Origin: Antilocapra americana
Lineage: Eukaryota; Chordata; Mammalia; Artiodactyla; Antilocapridae
Direction: 5' to 3'
Assembly (NCBI GenBank): GCA_007570785.1
Contig: ML664174.1
Span: forward strand, 6,399,402 to 6,463,401
Length of the DNA stretch: 64,000 bases
Shown piece after piece: positions 45,246 through 56,380 of the stretch (its first letter is position 1; each line of letters starts with the position of its first letter). A program made the position numbers and the translations under genes. The notes beneath the pieces are model-generated. The model worked only from the letters and a program-made list of their open reading frames with translations. It had not been told where the DNA came from and searched no databases.

Positions 45246-46969
45246 CAGGTTGGGGCAGGTGCCTGATCTATTGCTACAATCAACGGTCTGGATATAACAG
45301 TTGGAGAAATAAAACATGAAGACAAAATCGTACCCTGCTTTAATGGTGGATGGGGAAAGAAATGTATAGAAGCCTAATTAGAGGCAGACTGAGATATGAG
45401 ATAAGCACTGTTTTGTAAATGGAAAGTGCTTGGTAAAAGCAGAGCAGGGATGACTGCTTTGTTTTCAACAAAGGCAATGAATGAAGAAGGCTACATAAAG
45501 GAGCCGGCTAATTGGCTTATATTCTAGGTTCTATTTATACTGGGAGACATAAATGGCTTCAGTTCTGAAGAGGTGCTTATAGATTTTCCCTGACACCAAG
45601 TCTTTATAGAGAAACTGCAATAAGCAAATACATTTTCTGCAGAAAGAATCCACCCAAACACCTTGACAATCTCATTCCACATATCTCACACATGGTATCT
45701 TTTATGTCTGGGAAAATGGGCTAGGAAATGGTTCAAATACCCAAGGGCCTCAAAGCATATATGTTGGAAAGCATACCTAATTCCCAAAAAAGGTTGAATT
45801 GCAGAAAAAAGCCATTTTGATTGAAAAACAAGCTGGTCACTTCTGGGTATAGACAAATGCTTCAGTTTAGGCATAAGGGAAGTAAAAGAATTCCTCTGCT
45901 GTCGAGAGGGCCCATGCACAGCCTCTGCTCCAGTCCGGCAGCAATCTCACACTGATCAGAGGTACAACAGTGCAAAACCCATCTGGGGGTGGACAGGTAG
46001 ATACAGAGCTTGGTTGTTCAAAGGAGTAGAATACTTCGGACTGCTGCTTCTCATCTTTGCTGACAGTGATTTAGGATGAGAAAACTTGAAAACAGAATAA
46101 TCCATTAAGAAGAAAAGTAACTGTGCATCTTGAATGTGAGATGTTTTTTGGCATATACAAGAACTAAATGGTTCACCAGGAAAAATAATACACACAAGAG
46201 AACCAAGAAAGTAAAAGTGATCAGAAAATTAGGCCATACAAACTAAGAGTGAAGTATGAATATTCAAAAGGGAAACTGATTCTTTTTGGCTACTATGGGA
46301 ATTATGTGCTCAGTCACTCAGTCATGAAAAAACATCATTAGCCCAAAGAAACTGCATGGCTATAAGAAATAGATGTTTATAATTCAATCTCCATTTCATT
46401 ACAATTATTGTAGCCAAGTAATTCATGTCAGATCTAGCAACAGAGAAGCCATGAGAAAACACCAACTTCAAAGGTATCATTTCAGTAACTTCTTTACAAA
46501 CTCTGGTTTTATGTGATTCCTGTGGGGCCTTGGTACCTTATCATATTTAATATACTTCTAAAAAACACCATAAGAATGGGCTTTGATTGAACTCCTGTTC
46601 TCGGAACAGAGCCTACCATCAAATTTCATAGCAGATAACATGATAGTTAAGATCAATTATCTGATCACCCAAAAAGGGATTTACCTTTACAAAATACATC
46701 TCTTAAGTATCTAAATGATTACAGTATCTCCAGAAGTGAGGTACTTTGTCTTTCCCACTCATAGACTCCTGGCAATCAAACTGACCCAAGTCAAATGGCA
46801 CCGATTACGCCTGCAAACCTGGATGTGTGCACAGTAACTGAAGTGCTCTGCCACTGCTCCTGTATCAGCTCTCAGGCACTTGAATTTGTATTAAAGATGC
46901 CCCAGATAAGAGTTCCTGGATTAAGTTCACCTTTTGAGGTGCACAGGGCACTGAGAATTACGTAGCCAG
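45246..46969. other. Unique stretch; possible 3' UTR of the minus-strand gene
   Basis: Sequence just below the candidate terminal exon. On the minus strand the first plausible poly(A) signal is ATTAAA (complement at 46546-46551), which would give a 3' UTR of about 0.4 kb. No AATAAA was seen closer. A 24-base SINE-like scrap lies at 46303-46326. The minus-strand frames at 45686-45919 and 45956-46195 are motif-free. Confidence 0.35.
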
Positions 46970-47121
46970 CTACTTATAAATGACTGCGTGTGCTTTTTCC
47001 ATTGCATCTTTTCTTCCAGCTCTCATGGAAACAAGCGCTGCCACAGTCCCTCGATGAGCCAGCAGGGCCCAGTCATCTGGCATCCATGACTGGTCTCTCT
47101 GGCATCTGAGAAGAACATCAG
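46970..47121 (-). CDS. Candidate terminal coding exon of an unidentified gene
   Basis: On the minus strand a strong acceptor ('atcctctcgttttctttag') precedes an exon that starts with the last two bases of a codon. It then encodes 49 residues, including 'DVLLRCQRDQSWMPDDWALL' and ending 'DAMEKAHAVIYK', before TAG at 46970-46972. Composition is more GC-rich than the surroundings and no repeat overlaps. The upstream exon at 52739-52811 ends with one base of a codon (G), so the junction forms GCT (Ala) in phase. I do not recognise the protein. It could also be a chance combination or a dead exon. Confidence 0.45.
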
Positions 47122-47799
47122 CTAAAGAAAACGAGAGGATAAAAAAAGAAGTGAACACAAATCATTTCCCACCCCCTTAAATTCTACAGTTCCACTTGCC
47201 TGACTTGAAATTAATTTTGTTTTGAATGCTATGTAAATGGATGCTAGAACTCTATCCAATTTTCAGACCACTTGCTTGCTTGCCCAGGATAGGGCCCAGT
47301 AATGTTACTGCTGGCATGAGAGCTCCACTAAGCTTGTGACTCACTGATATAATATTTTAAATAAGGATATATTTCTCCTCCAAAATGACATTATGTGAGA
47401 AAACTTAAGCTTTTGTCATCTGGTTTCTCATGAGAACTTGAGAAAGTTATATAATCTTTCAACTGCATCTTTATATCATTATGAGAATAAGAATATCTGT
47501 CTTCTTTTTATTAACAATTTATGAGACCTATTCATTATTCAAAATGAACCAAAATGATTTGCAAATTCAGCAACATTAAGGAGCAAGTTCAGTGTTTTAA
47601 ATTAGGAAAAACTCTTATAGGGTTTCAAAGAGTAGAGATGTAATAAAATAACTAAGTGAAAAATCACACCATCATGTAAACAAAAGTCCCTTTTGTTTGG
47701 CTAGAATCTTGAAACTACCCAAAGTCTCATTAATCTGCCACCCTCTGAATAAGAAATGTATCAACATAATTGCTCCTCCATTAGGAATATACAGGCTTG

Positions 47800-47849
47800 A
47801 GGTCAAAGTGCATGAAACTGCTTAAGGTCAAAGTGCATGAAACTGCTTA
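47800..47849. repeat. 25-bp perfect tandem duplication with AGGTCA motif
   Basis: Two identical copies, each starting 'aggtcaaagtgcatgaaact'. Each copy holds AGGTCA-A-AGTGCA, which resembles a DR1-type nuclear-receptor site (HNF4/COUP-TF-like). Downstream 'cagggttacccagcagctcc' looks MIR-like. Confidence 0.85.
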
Positions 47850-48319
47850 CTCAGGGTTACCCAGCAGCTCCATGGTAGGAATGGAAAAATAAAGCTGGAC
47901 CTGCCCTGTTGGATGGAATTATGAGTTTACATATCCTCCTTTCATTTAAGGACATTTCCAAAATGATGGCTCCAATCTTTTTGTGTGCTTACCACACAAA
48001 CAAATTTCAGTTTCTTTTTAAAAAATGGAGAAAGAGTTCTTTCCCCCAAACATCTATTTGGCAGATGATTTAAATAGCATATCATAGGTCTTGACCTATA
48101 GATCACAAACCAAAAGAGTCCAGGGAGCTAATACATCATGTTGGAATATCAGCTCCTAAAGAAATAGTCAAATCACATCAAGCCTAACCAAGCTTTTATC
48201 CTTCTAAGAGAAACAAATGAAATTCCACAGTTTCCTGTGCATGTAGGTCTTTTCAATATTAGTCTGAAATGCAACAATGAATTGACATCATCTCACTTTT
48301 AAAATAAGTTCACAATATT
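47850..48319. other. Unique stretch (intron of the candidate gene)
   Basis: No exon or repeat recognised beyond a weak MIR-like trace at its start. Confidence 0.35.
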
Positions 48320-49960
48320 TACATGGTTAATTTTATTTTTTTGGAACAGGCAAAGCCTGCACATAATATAAAATACAAAGGGACTTGCAGTGAAGAGAAT
48401 CTCTTTCTTTTCCCTATTTCCCAAGCATCAATTCTCTCCCTAAAAATAATCCTATAAAGATAAGCTAAGCTTTGCATGTGTGTAATTTATACAAATGGTA
48501 GCACATTAAATTTGCTGTTCTAACTTTGCTTTATTACTTAACAGTATGATTGTTCCATTACCACTATAGAACTTCCCCATTCTTTTAAAAAGTTGCATAG
48601 TATATTCCATGGTATATCATAATACATTTATCAGCCCCCTACTGATAGACGTTTAAGTTGTTTCCAGACCTCTGGCATTACAACCGATAATGCAGTAACT
48701 ATGTTTATGTCACTATTTTGCTCAAATGAAAGTACAAATGTAGGAAAATTCCTAAGAGTGGCATTATTTAATCAAAGTATACATGAATTTAAGGTTTTTT
48801 TTTAATAGACTGACTATTAAGTTGTTTCAATTTATCATTCCACCAGAAGTATGAGATCATTTGTTTCCTCAAACCGTTGATGATCCATTTTTGATTAAAC
48901 TTCTTTATCTTCAACAATCTGATAATGTTATTTCACTTAATCTATATTATAAGTGAAGTTGGACATCTTTTTTGAAGTTTAAAAATCATTAGTATTTACT
49001 ACTCTGTCTGTCCTTGTCCTTTATCCATTTTTTCTACCAGATTGTTGGTTACTGTATTATTACTTATTTGTAGATGCTCTTTATCCAATAACAAAAATAG
49101 TCTTGGTCTGTGATATATATATATACATGAGATATTTCTCTAGATTTTCATTTGTTATTTGATTTTGCATATGATGGATTATTTTTAAAATTAATTTATT
49201 TTTAATTGAAGGATAACTGCTTTACAGAATTTTGCTGTTTTCTGTCTAGGCCTTTTGGCTATGATGGATTATTTTCAATGAAAAATTTTGTTAAGTATAT
49301 AAATATATCATCTCTTTCATGGCTTCTGGATTTTGTATTCTATCTTGAAAAGATTTTTCTCATTTTATTCTTTACATTTAAATTATGTTCCATTATGAAT
49401 TATTTTGTAATAAGGTTTAAGGTAAAAGTTAACTTTATTTCTTTATAGAAGTTAACATTTACTAAAAGCTCCATCTTGTCCTTTATGGAGCATAATGCCA
49501 ATTTTATCCTCTGTGACATTTCCACGTATGTATATTTATCCCACATTTATTTTTTGAATTTCCCAGGCTTTTCCACTTACCTATATCAGCATAAATTATA
49601 GTTCAATATTTTTATTAAAAAGATGGACTAATTCACCTCTATACTCTTCTTTCTCAGCATGTCATTATGCATTCTTATTTTTATCAGGTTTTCAGTTGAG
49701 TCATTTCAGTTTTCCAAATATACAATTCTATAAGCTTGAAAGCATGATTAATACTGCTCTTTCCAATTTTTTGTTTACACCTAATTGTTTTCTTGTAAGA
49801 CTACTTTGGCCAGTAACTCTATAACAATATTAAGTGATAGTGGGAATAGAGGTATTCTATTATGTCTTAATAATTTTATAGAAATGCTTTTGCTGTTTAT
49901 TAAACAAGAAATTGACCTCTCAAATTAGGCATATACATACATACATTTTAAAAAGTATCT
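48320..49960 (-). mobile_element. Old L1M element, reverse
   Basis: Reversed L1: 'tgcatagtatattccatggt', 'gtttaagttgtttccagacc', 'cctaagagtggcattattta', 'tttatccattttttctacca', 'gtagatgctctttatccaat' and 'actactttggccagtaactc' follow ORF2 backwards. Heavily decayed. A 74-bp insertion splits it at 49187-49260. Confidence 0.7.
49187..49260 (-). mobile_element. 74-bp retrotransposed LINE tail with TSD
   Basis: Flanked by 'atgatggattatttt' at 49171-49185 and 49261-49275 (15 bp, perfect). The insert begins with A/T-rich sequence and 'ttaattgaaggataactgct', then 'ttacagaattttgctg', the reversed last bases of a ruminant L1 3' UTR ('caattatcctccaattaa' in sense). It is an extreme 5' truncation. Confidence 0.85.
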
Positions 49961-49967
49961 TCATATG

Positions 49968-50063
49968 AAAGGCAACATAGTAATCAAAAGCACAAACTTT
50001 GCAACTGAATTCTTCTACATATAAACTATATAGTCCTGAGTAAATAAACTACCTAACCTCTTC
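49968..50063 (+). repeat. MIR head fragment
   Basis: 'atagtaatcaaaagcacaaa', 'ctttgcaactgaattcttct' and 'gtcctgagtaaataaactac' fit the MIR head and core. The BovB at 50064 cuts it off. Confidence 0.5.
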
Positions 50064-50420
50064 AAATTGTAGTGCTGGAGAAAACCATTGAGAGTTCCTT
50101 GGACTGCAAGGAAATTGAACTAGTTAACCCTAAAGGAAATCAACCCTGAATATTCATTGGAAGTACTGATGCTAAAGCAGAACTCCAATACTTTGGCCAT
50201 CTGATGAAAAGAACCGACTCATTAGAAAAGAACCTGATGCTGGGAAAGACTGAAGGCAAAAGGAGAAGAGAGTGGCAGAGGATGAGATGGTGAGATACCA
50301 TCACTGACTCAATGGACATGGATTAGAACAAATTTCAGGTAATAGTGAAGGACAGGGAAGCCTGATGTGCTGCAGTCAATGGGGTTGCAAAGAGTCAGAC
50401 ATGAGTGACTGAACAAAAAT
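50064..50420 (+). mobile_element. BovB 3' end, 355 bp
   Basis: 'tagtgctggagaaaaccatt', 'ggaaatcaaccctgaatatt', 'ctgatgctgggaaagactga' and 'gggttgcaaagagtcagaca' define it. Ends 'gagtgactgaacaaaaa'. The 5' break is about 40 bp downstream of the one shared by 37567 and 38530. Confidence 0.93.
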
Positions 50421-50489
50421 CCATGGAAGTTATAGCTTTCTTCTGTGTGTTCCAAATTAGAGCACTTTTTAATGTTATCTCATATGACT

Positions 50490-50665
50490 AACACTAGCTG
50501 TAACAACTGAGTAGTACTGTGTACCAGGCATTTACATATAGTATCTCTAATCATTACACTAACTTTGTAACCATGCCTTATTAGCCTTATTTTAAAAGTA
50601 AAGAAACTGAAAGTCAGACCATTTATGAAACTTTTCCATTGATTCAAGGTAGTAGGATGTTGCAG
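50490..50665 (-). repeat. MIR SINE, reverse
   Basis: 'ctgtgtaccaggcatttaca', 'taatcattacactaactttg', 'ttattagccttattttaaaa' and 'gtaaagaaactgaaagtcag' are the reverse MIR tail and core. Confidence 0.65.
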
Positions 50666-51246
50666 TAGACACACAGTATGGCAACTGCCTACCGATGTGC
50701 TTCTGAGAGACGTTATTTCACCCTGTTGAGTGGTAGCAGCCAAGGTTTGTACCGTACGATTCTACCCTCATGTCCAGTCAGATGGATGAAAGATATTAAC
50801 TCGGCCTAGAATCCACAATCCGTAGGAGGTTGGGGAGTGCCCACTTACCAATCTGAAAACAGATTAAGCCAAACCAGATTCTCCTCTTCAGTATGAATTT
50901 TGCCAGTGGTGGGTCATTCCTAACACTTAAGGTTTCTCTTTAAAAGCAAGTGTTAGGAAAAACAGAAAGTTAAGAAGTTCTAAATGGTCAGAATCTTGAG
51001 GACAAGTGACAAAGGGCTGAATTTTTCAGCCCTCTGCCCCATTTATCTTTGTAAATAAAGTGTTTCTTATTTAAATAACAATTTCAGCCTAATTCGAAGT
51101 GTTGTAGGTAAGGAACTATTCAATAATTTCTTCTGTAAGATTATTCTACCTCTTCATTAAACCACAATTATTTGTGAGAACAGGGAAAATAAACACTATT
51201 CATTTAAAATTTCCGTTTTTGGAATTGCTTAACTTTAAAGCACTTG
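50666..51246. other. Unique stretch (intron of the candidate gene)
   Basis: Non-repeat. A minus-strand donor-like 'attggtaagtggg' occurs at about 50843-50855, but I could not pair it with an exon that fits the phase. Confidence 0.35.
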
Positions 51247-51386
51247 TGGGCATTCCTGGTGGCTCAGTTGGTAAAGAATCTGCCTACTATGTGGGAGACC
51301 AGGGCTCAGTCTCGGGGTTGGGAAGATCTCCTGGAGAAGGAGAGGGAATGGCTACCCACTCCAGTATTCTGGCCTGGAGAATTCCT
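51247..51386 (+). mobile_element. Bov-tA SINE, left arm of an inverted pair
   Basis: Head half of a plus-strand Bov-tA ('ggcattcctggtggctcagt' to 'ccagtattctggcctggaga'). It ends without its own tail, directly at a minus-strand Bov-tA. Confidence 0.92.
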
Positions 51387-51537
51387 GCCAGGCTCCTCTG
51401 TCCATGGAACTTCCAGGCAAGAATACTAAAGTGGGTTACCATTTCCTACTCAAGAAGATCTTTCTGACTCAGGGATCAAACCCATATCTCCTGCACTGGC
51501 AGGTGGATTCTTTACCACTGAACCACCTGGAAAGACC
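51387..51537 (-). mobile_element. Bov-tA SINE, right arm of an inverted pair
   Basis: 'tgccaggctcctctgtccat' through 'agatctttctgactcaggga' to 'ttctttaccactgaaccacc'. Lacks the BovB-like end. Together with the left arm it forms a near-perfect inverted repeat around a loop of about 20 bases. Confidence 0.92.
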
Positions 51538-52335
51538 TGAGTGTAAGGGATATACTGGTGAATAAAACAAACTTGGTTCTTGTGTTAAAAGTATTTGTAG
51601 TCTAGCAAGAAAAAGACATCAAACAAATAACTGGACAAAAATTAATTATAGTATCAGAAAGCACTATATAAGGGAAATAAGATATCTAATAGAAACACTA
51701 GAGAATGAGAAACTAACATAAAAAATTAATAGTACAAATAAGTCTTAGTCATTATGCCTGCAAGAATAATCACTATGACCAACTTAGAGTTCATACTAGG
51801 AATATAAGGATAGTTCAATGTTAAGAAATCTATTAATATAATTTACCATATTAGAACATCAATAGAAAAATTATATTAGCATGTCTTTACATGATGAAAG
51901 GTATTTTATAAAATTCACCATTCTTAATGAAATGATTTTGTACTTTAATTGACTGCTTACTGCATTTCAAGTGCTTTATGAGTTCTAACTCATCTAATCC
52001 TTCCTAAAACCCAGTGAGGCAATAATACAGATCATACAAGAAATAATAGGTCTTGCTAAAGATTTGGATGGTATCCTAAGAACAATGGGACATCACTCAA
52101 AGGGTTAAACAGAAGTATGATGTGGTCAGAGTTGCATTTTGAAAAGATCATTCTGTATAATATGAAGGTACAAGAGCAGATATAGGGCAACCAATTAGGG
52201 AGCTATTAGAGTAGGTTCAATGATTAACAAACATTAGAGCTGCCGAGTTAAGAAACGGGGAGGTTATAAGAAATTAAATTTGGGGAGAGCTACAAAGAGT
52301 TACTGAATAGAGAGATGATACATATAAGAGGTATT
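51538..52335. repeat. L2/MIR-like composite of old repeats
   Basis: 51540-51690 ('gggatatactggtgaataaa', 'agtatttgtagtctagcaag') is L2-like. 51950-52040 is a reverse MIR tail ('ttcaagtgctttatgagttc'). 52090-52330 ('gaagtatgatgtggtcagag', 'agatcattctgtataatatg', 'gagctattagagtaggttca') resembles a further known old repeat. Edges and families are uncertain. Confidence 0.45.
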
Positions 52336-52738
52336 TTAGGTGAACTGGAAGGGGGAAGGGAATTAAGTTAGACTAGATAGAAAACTACTGTGACAGATAA
52401 GGCATGAGGTAGAGAGAGTCTGAACTGAGGTTACAGCAAAGGAAATGGAAACGAAGGCAGAGATATGAGAGGCTCTGAGTATCATAAAAAAAAATCCAGA
52501 GCTTGATATACACCTGGCACCACAGTAACAGACTGTGGTCTTTTGCTTTCATGCACTGTGAGCTCCTTTGTGTCCAAGCATATCTTACTTTTCTTTTTAT
52601 TTCAGCAGTCAGCACAAATTTTAGGCCACAATAAATCAAATATTCACAAGACAGTGACAGAGACAGATATTTTTGGAATTACATTCAGAGTCTATGGCCT
52701 TCTTTTCCAAGGGAGTACTTTCTTTTAAATGTTCTTAC
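52336..52738. other. Unique stretch (intron of the candidate gene)
   Basis: Non-repeat. Contains the donor side of the exon at 52739. Confidence 0.35.
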
Positions 52739-52811
52739 CGGGAACTGTCACAGTTAAAGTCTTAAGAGACATGACAACTAAATGCAGTGTGGTGGGATCC
52801 TGGATTGTACC
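52739..52811 (-). CDS. Candidate internal coding exon (73 bp) of the same gene
   Basis: On the minus strand the acceptor 'atacttttgtgtttcag' and donor 'CCCG|gtaagaac' bound a 73-bp exon. Only one of three frames is open. It encodes 24 residues: GTIQDPTTLHLVV followed by MSLKTLTVTVP. The other two frames stop. That frame leaves one base (G), which is exactly what the terminal exon at 47121 needs. 'TTLHLVV' resembles the last strand of ubiquitin-like folds, but that is too short to assign a domain. Gene not identified. Confidence 0.45.
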
Positions 52812-53999
52812 CTGAAACACAAAAGTATATTACTGGGGAACTGGAGAGATTTTAATAATGTCTGCAGATTAGCAAATAGTATTATCTAGTATTTATCAAT
52901 AACAATTATTTGATTTTGAGAACTGTACTATACTTCAAGTAGATGTAAACATTAGAGAAAGCTGGGTGAAGAATAATGAAAATTCTACTATTTTTGTAAC
53001 TTCTTAAGTTTTAGAAAAATTAATAAATACCCTTACTGATGGCAAACTGTTATTTTTTTTTAAGTATATAACTGATTTTGAAATCAAAAAAGAAAAGAAA
53101 AATTAGTTCAGAACAAAGACTGTTGAAAAGGTCAGTAATCTATCTGGGTAATAAATTTCTTGGTTGGAGAGGAGTTGATTAAAAAAACATGGTGTGACTT
53201 TAGGTAAATATAACTCTGTTTTCTTTTACAGTTTTATAGCTTCCAAAGGCAATTCAAAAGGACAAGGTCCAAAAATATTTTTTGCAATAACAGCATTGTT
53301 GAATTAGTGTAAAAGACTGGCTACATTGAAGGATAGCATTCATTTAAACAGAGTACCTTATGGTATATTTATTCTAAAAAGTGACTCTTCGTTACTTTTA
53401 ACACCTCAGGGTGTTAAAGCAATTTCTGTGCGCTTAGTAAGTGAAAGAAAAGTTAAGTGAATGCAATAATTTATCATGTCTCCTGTTTTCGAACACAAGA
53501 GTGATTTTTCTAATCTTGTCTGTTAGGAAGTTCTTCTAGTTCTACCTTTATGAAGTTATGAGAAAATTTATTACTCTTTGGTAGAAATTTGCTATTCTTT
53601 GGGGGGAGAAGGAAAGTACAAAGAGAAACAGTGAGAGAGAAGAGTGGTGTACAGGCAGTATGCAGTTAGCAAGGTCAGCTCTCCTAGGTCACCAACCCTC
53701 AGTTGGTCTCAGTGTGTATTCTATCAAGGTCAACACTGAGCATCCCCCAGACATATTCACCAATCTGTTGGCCATGAACATTTTATGTAAAATTTATAAC
53801 TAGGGACCTTATTCATGAATTAATAATCTCAGATTTTCATTCATTAGAAGCGGTATTGGAAGGCCGTTGAACCATATAATTTTAAAAATAATATATAAAA
53901 TTATATAAATATACAAATAATTACCCAAATAGTCATGATACCCAAGTCTACAACAAAACAGAAGCATTTTATTTATTTCCCTAATGGAGTAACGTTGTA
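52812..53999. other. Unique stretch without a supported gene
   Basis: No ruminant retroposon. A good plus-strand acceptor ends at 53231 ('ttttcttttacag'), followed by a short open stretch, but has no partner. Confidence 0.35.
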
Positions 54000-54192
54000 C
54001 AGGTTATAGGCCCAAGTCTTGGAATCAATGTCCTAATTTCTCTATCTCTTTGCCACTTAATTTGCCTATATTTTGCTTGTCTTGCTTAGGAAACAGATGT
54101 AATAACATTGTTACCTTCCAGGGAACTTATCTAAATGAATGAATATGGCTGTAAAACAGTTTGCAAACATGAAGTGTTACATACTTATTAAT
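54000..54192 (+). repeat. MIR SINE, diverged
   Basis: 'ataggcccaagtcttggaat', 'ctctttgccacttaatttgc', 'cttgcttaggaaacagatgt', 'aataacattgttaccttcca' and 'atgaatgaatatggctgtaa' keep the MIR order. Confidence 0.55.
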
Positions 54193-55440
54193 TTCTTGAA
54201 TGCGCTCATTATATTGCCTGCTTTGAACCTTAATATTTGCTTATAACTCTACACTCCAGATTTCCCCAAGGAAGAAATACCAACTTTACTTGCCTGTGCC
54301 TTTATAGACATCTCTTTATATAAGCAAAGTCCAATTCCTTATACTGCAGAACTAGGAACAAACACAACTAACTAACCAAAAACCCCAAGCAGTATTCACA
54401 GATGGTCTAAGCCTGTGAGTATAAAAAATGCCCCTCAGTAATAGCTAGGCACATTCATTCAACATTTCCAGCTGGGGATTTTAAGAGAAATACAAAGATT
54501 TAGAGAGTTAGTAAAAAATTAAAGTTCACAATACTAACTCACAACCCTCAGATTCTCTGCTTAAACAGAAGACCATATTCTATCACTATTCAAAGAGCAG
54601 AATCCTACGGAGGCTAAAAGAAAATTTTATATTTGAAGAAGATTTGAATCATTTAGCCTCTGTTACTGTAGGTTTACACATTTTCTCAATGAATCCCCTC
54701 AAATTACTGCTACTTGTGCTCTATTTAGCCAGTATGAAACTATTACTCACTTGAAAACACAGCCATACTAAAAGTTATTAAGATGATTAAATTAGATAAT
54801 ACATGAAACATTCTATACAATATCTGTTCAGGGGTATGAACTCAAGAAACAGTAATTACAAAAATTATTTGCAATTAATAACAATAAATTCTGACAAATC
54901 AATTGATATTCAATAAAAATGATTTTATGAACGTCTTAGGGAAATATCAATACTTCTACTTGTACACCAAACCCATGACAATGGAACACAAGTTAATAAA
55001 TATTTAGCCCATATTTTGATAAGAAACTCAACCCAATAAGAGTAACAAGATTAAGACAATAAGTACTTTTAACATAATAATTTCAACATGTTGGTATATT
55101 ATGAAATAGAACAGAGAAACCATCATATATACCACTGTCATTCAATCGTGTGACACTCAGATTACATAGTTGAAGGATTATTAAGGCAAGTCAGCATGCA
55201 ATCTACATTAATGGGTCAGCAAAAAACAAGTGGCCTTTCAATGTAACTTGGAACCATTTCTAACATATAACAAATAAATAGTCAAATTCCACTTTCATAA
55301 ACTCAGATACATAACAAAAAGCATGATTAGGCAAAGAGTGTGTCATTCAATAAGTGTTTGCCATGACTCAGGATTGGACAGCTGTCACTAACAAGGAACA
55401 CAAGTATTTAGGACAAAACAGTAAACCAAGCATGAATCCT
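54193..55440. other. Unique AT-rich stretch without a gene
   Basis: About 1.25 kb without recognisable coding or young repeats. It borders the zinc-finger relic, and might include more decayed parts of it that I cannot see. Confidence 0.35.
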
Positions 55441-55797
55441 GCAATTCCTAGGACATGAGTGAAGGCACAGACATGAAGAGCTATATATATACTGAATGCA
55501 GAAAAACTCTCATCAAAAGATTAAGACTTCTTTCATACTCTTATGCACTGAATATTGGCAGGTCCACAGGCAGAAGTCAGAGTTAATTTACACTTCAGAA
55601 GATTCATACTGCAGAGAAACCTCATGGATGTACTATCTGTGGGAAATCTTTTGCTGAGAAATCATCTCTTTGACTGCATCATTTAATTCATACAAGTGAA
55701 AAACCTGTACATATAATGATTGTGGGAAGGTCTTCACTAACAGGTCAAATGTAAAGAAATCTCAAAATGCTTATCTTTAAAACTAAAGCTTGTAAAT

Positions 55798-56130
55798 AAG
55801 GAGGGGTTATAAATATGCCTACAGCTAATTCATGTTGATATATGCCAGAAACCAACACAATAGGAAATCAACCCTGAATATTCATTGGAAGGACTAATGC
55901 TGAAGCTGAAGCTAAAATACTCTGGCCACCTCATGCAAAGAGCTGACGCACTGGAAAAGACCCTGATGATGGGAAAACTAAGGGAGATAGTGAAGGACAG
56001 AAAAGCCTGGCATGCTGCAGTCCATGGGGTAACAAAGAATCAGACACGACTTAGCAACTGAACAACAATACAATATTATAAAGCAGTTATCCTCCAATTA
56101 AAAATAAATAAATTTAAACAAACAAAAAAA
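55798..56130 (+). mobile_element. L1 3' tail (carrying a BovB) in the zinc-finger relic
   Basis: The tail reads 'gaggggttataaatatgcct', 'gctaattcatgttgatatat', 'gccagaaaccaacacaata', then after the BovB 'ttataaagcagttatcctcc' and an A-rich end. Flanks 'aaagcttgtaaat' (55785-55797) and 'aaagcttgtcaat' (56131-56143) form a 12/13 TSD. Confidence 0.9.
55863..56069 (+). mobile_element. BovB 3' end with internal deletion, nested in L1 tail
   Basis: 'ggaaatcaaccctgaatatt', 'gcactggaaaagaccctgat' and 'gatagtgaaggacagaaaag' are BovB 3' blocks, but the stretch between 'gggaaaactaa' and 'gggagatagtgaagg' lacks the usual ~80 bp. A short flank repeat 'acaata' is seen on both sides, consistent with insertion into the L1 'caacacaatattataaagc' sequence. 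Confidence 0.9.
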
Positions 56131-56178
56131 AAAGCTTGTCAATGCAGCAACTATACTAAGAGTTCCATTGAGTTACCC

Positions 56179-56380
56179 CAGTGGTCCCCAACCTTTCTGG
56201 CACCAGAGACTGGTTTCATGGCAGACAGTTTTTCCATGGACTGGAGGGCAGTGGGAAGGTTTGGCGGTAAAGCAAAACTATGGGGAGCAATGAGAAGCAG
56301 CATTTGAAGCTTCACTTGCTCACCCATCTCTCACCTCCAGCAGTGCAGTACCCGTACACAGCCTTGGGCTTGGGGACAAC
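56179..56380 (+). mobile_element. MER1-type hAT element with perfect 8-bp TSD
   Basis: Left end 'cagtggtccccaacc' and right end 'gcttggggacaac' form the inverted repeats. 'agttaccc' flanks it at 56171-56178 and 56381-56388, the 8-bp duplication typical of hAT transposases. Interior 'tttctggcaccagagactgg' and 'tttcatggcagacagttttt' match MER1. 202 bp, non-autonomous. Confidence 0.92.

Noticed and set aside
46303..46326. 'gtgctcagtcactcagtcat', a SINE-end-like piece
   Set aside because: Too short to tell a retrotransposed remnant from chance; no TSD or tail.
53200..53315. Plus-strand acceptor 'ctctgttttcttttacag' with a short open stretch to a stop
   Set aside because: No upstream exon and low-complexity peptide. 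Chance is the simpler reading.
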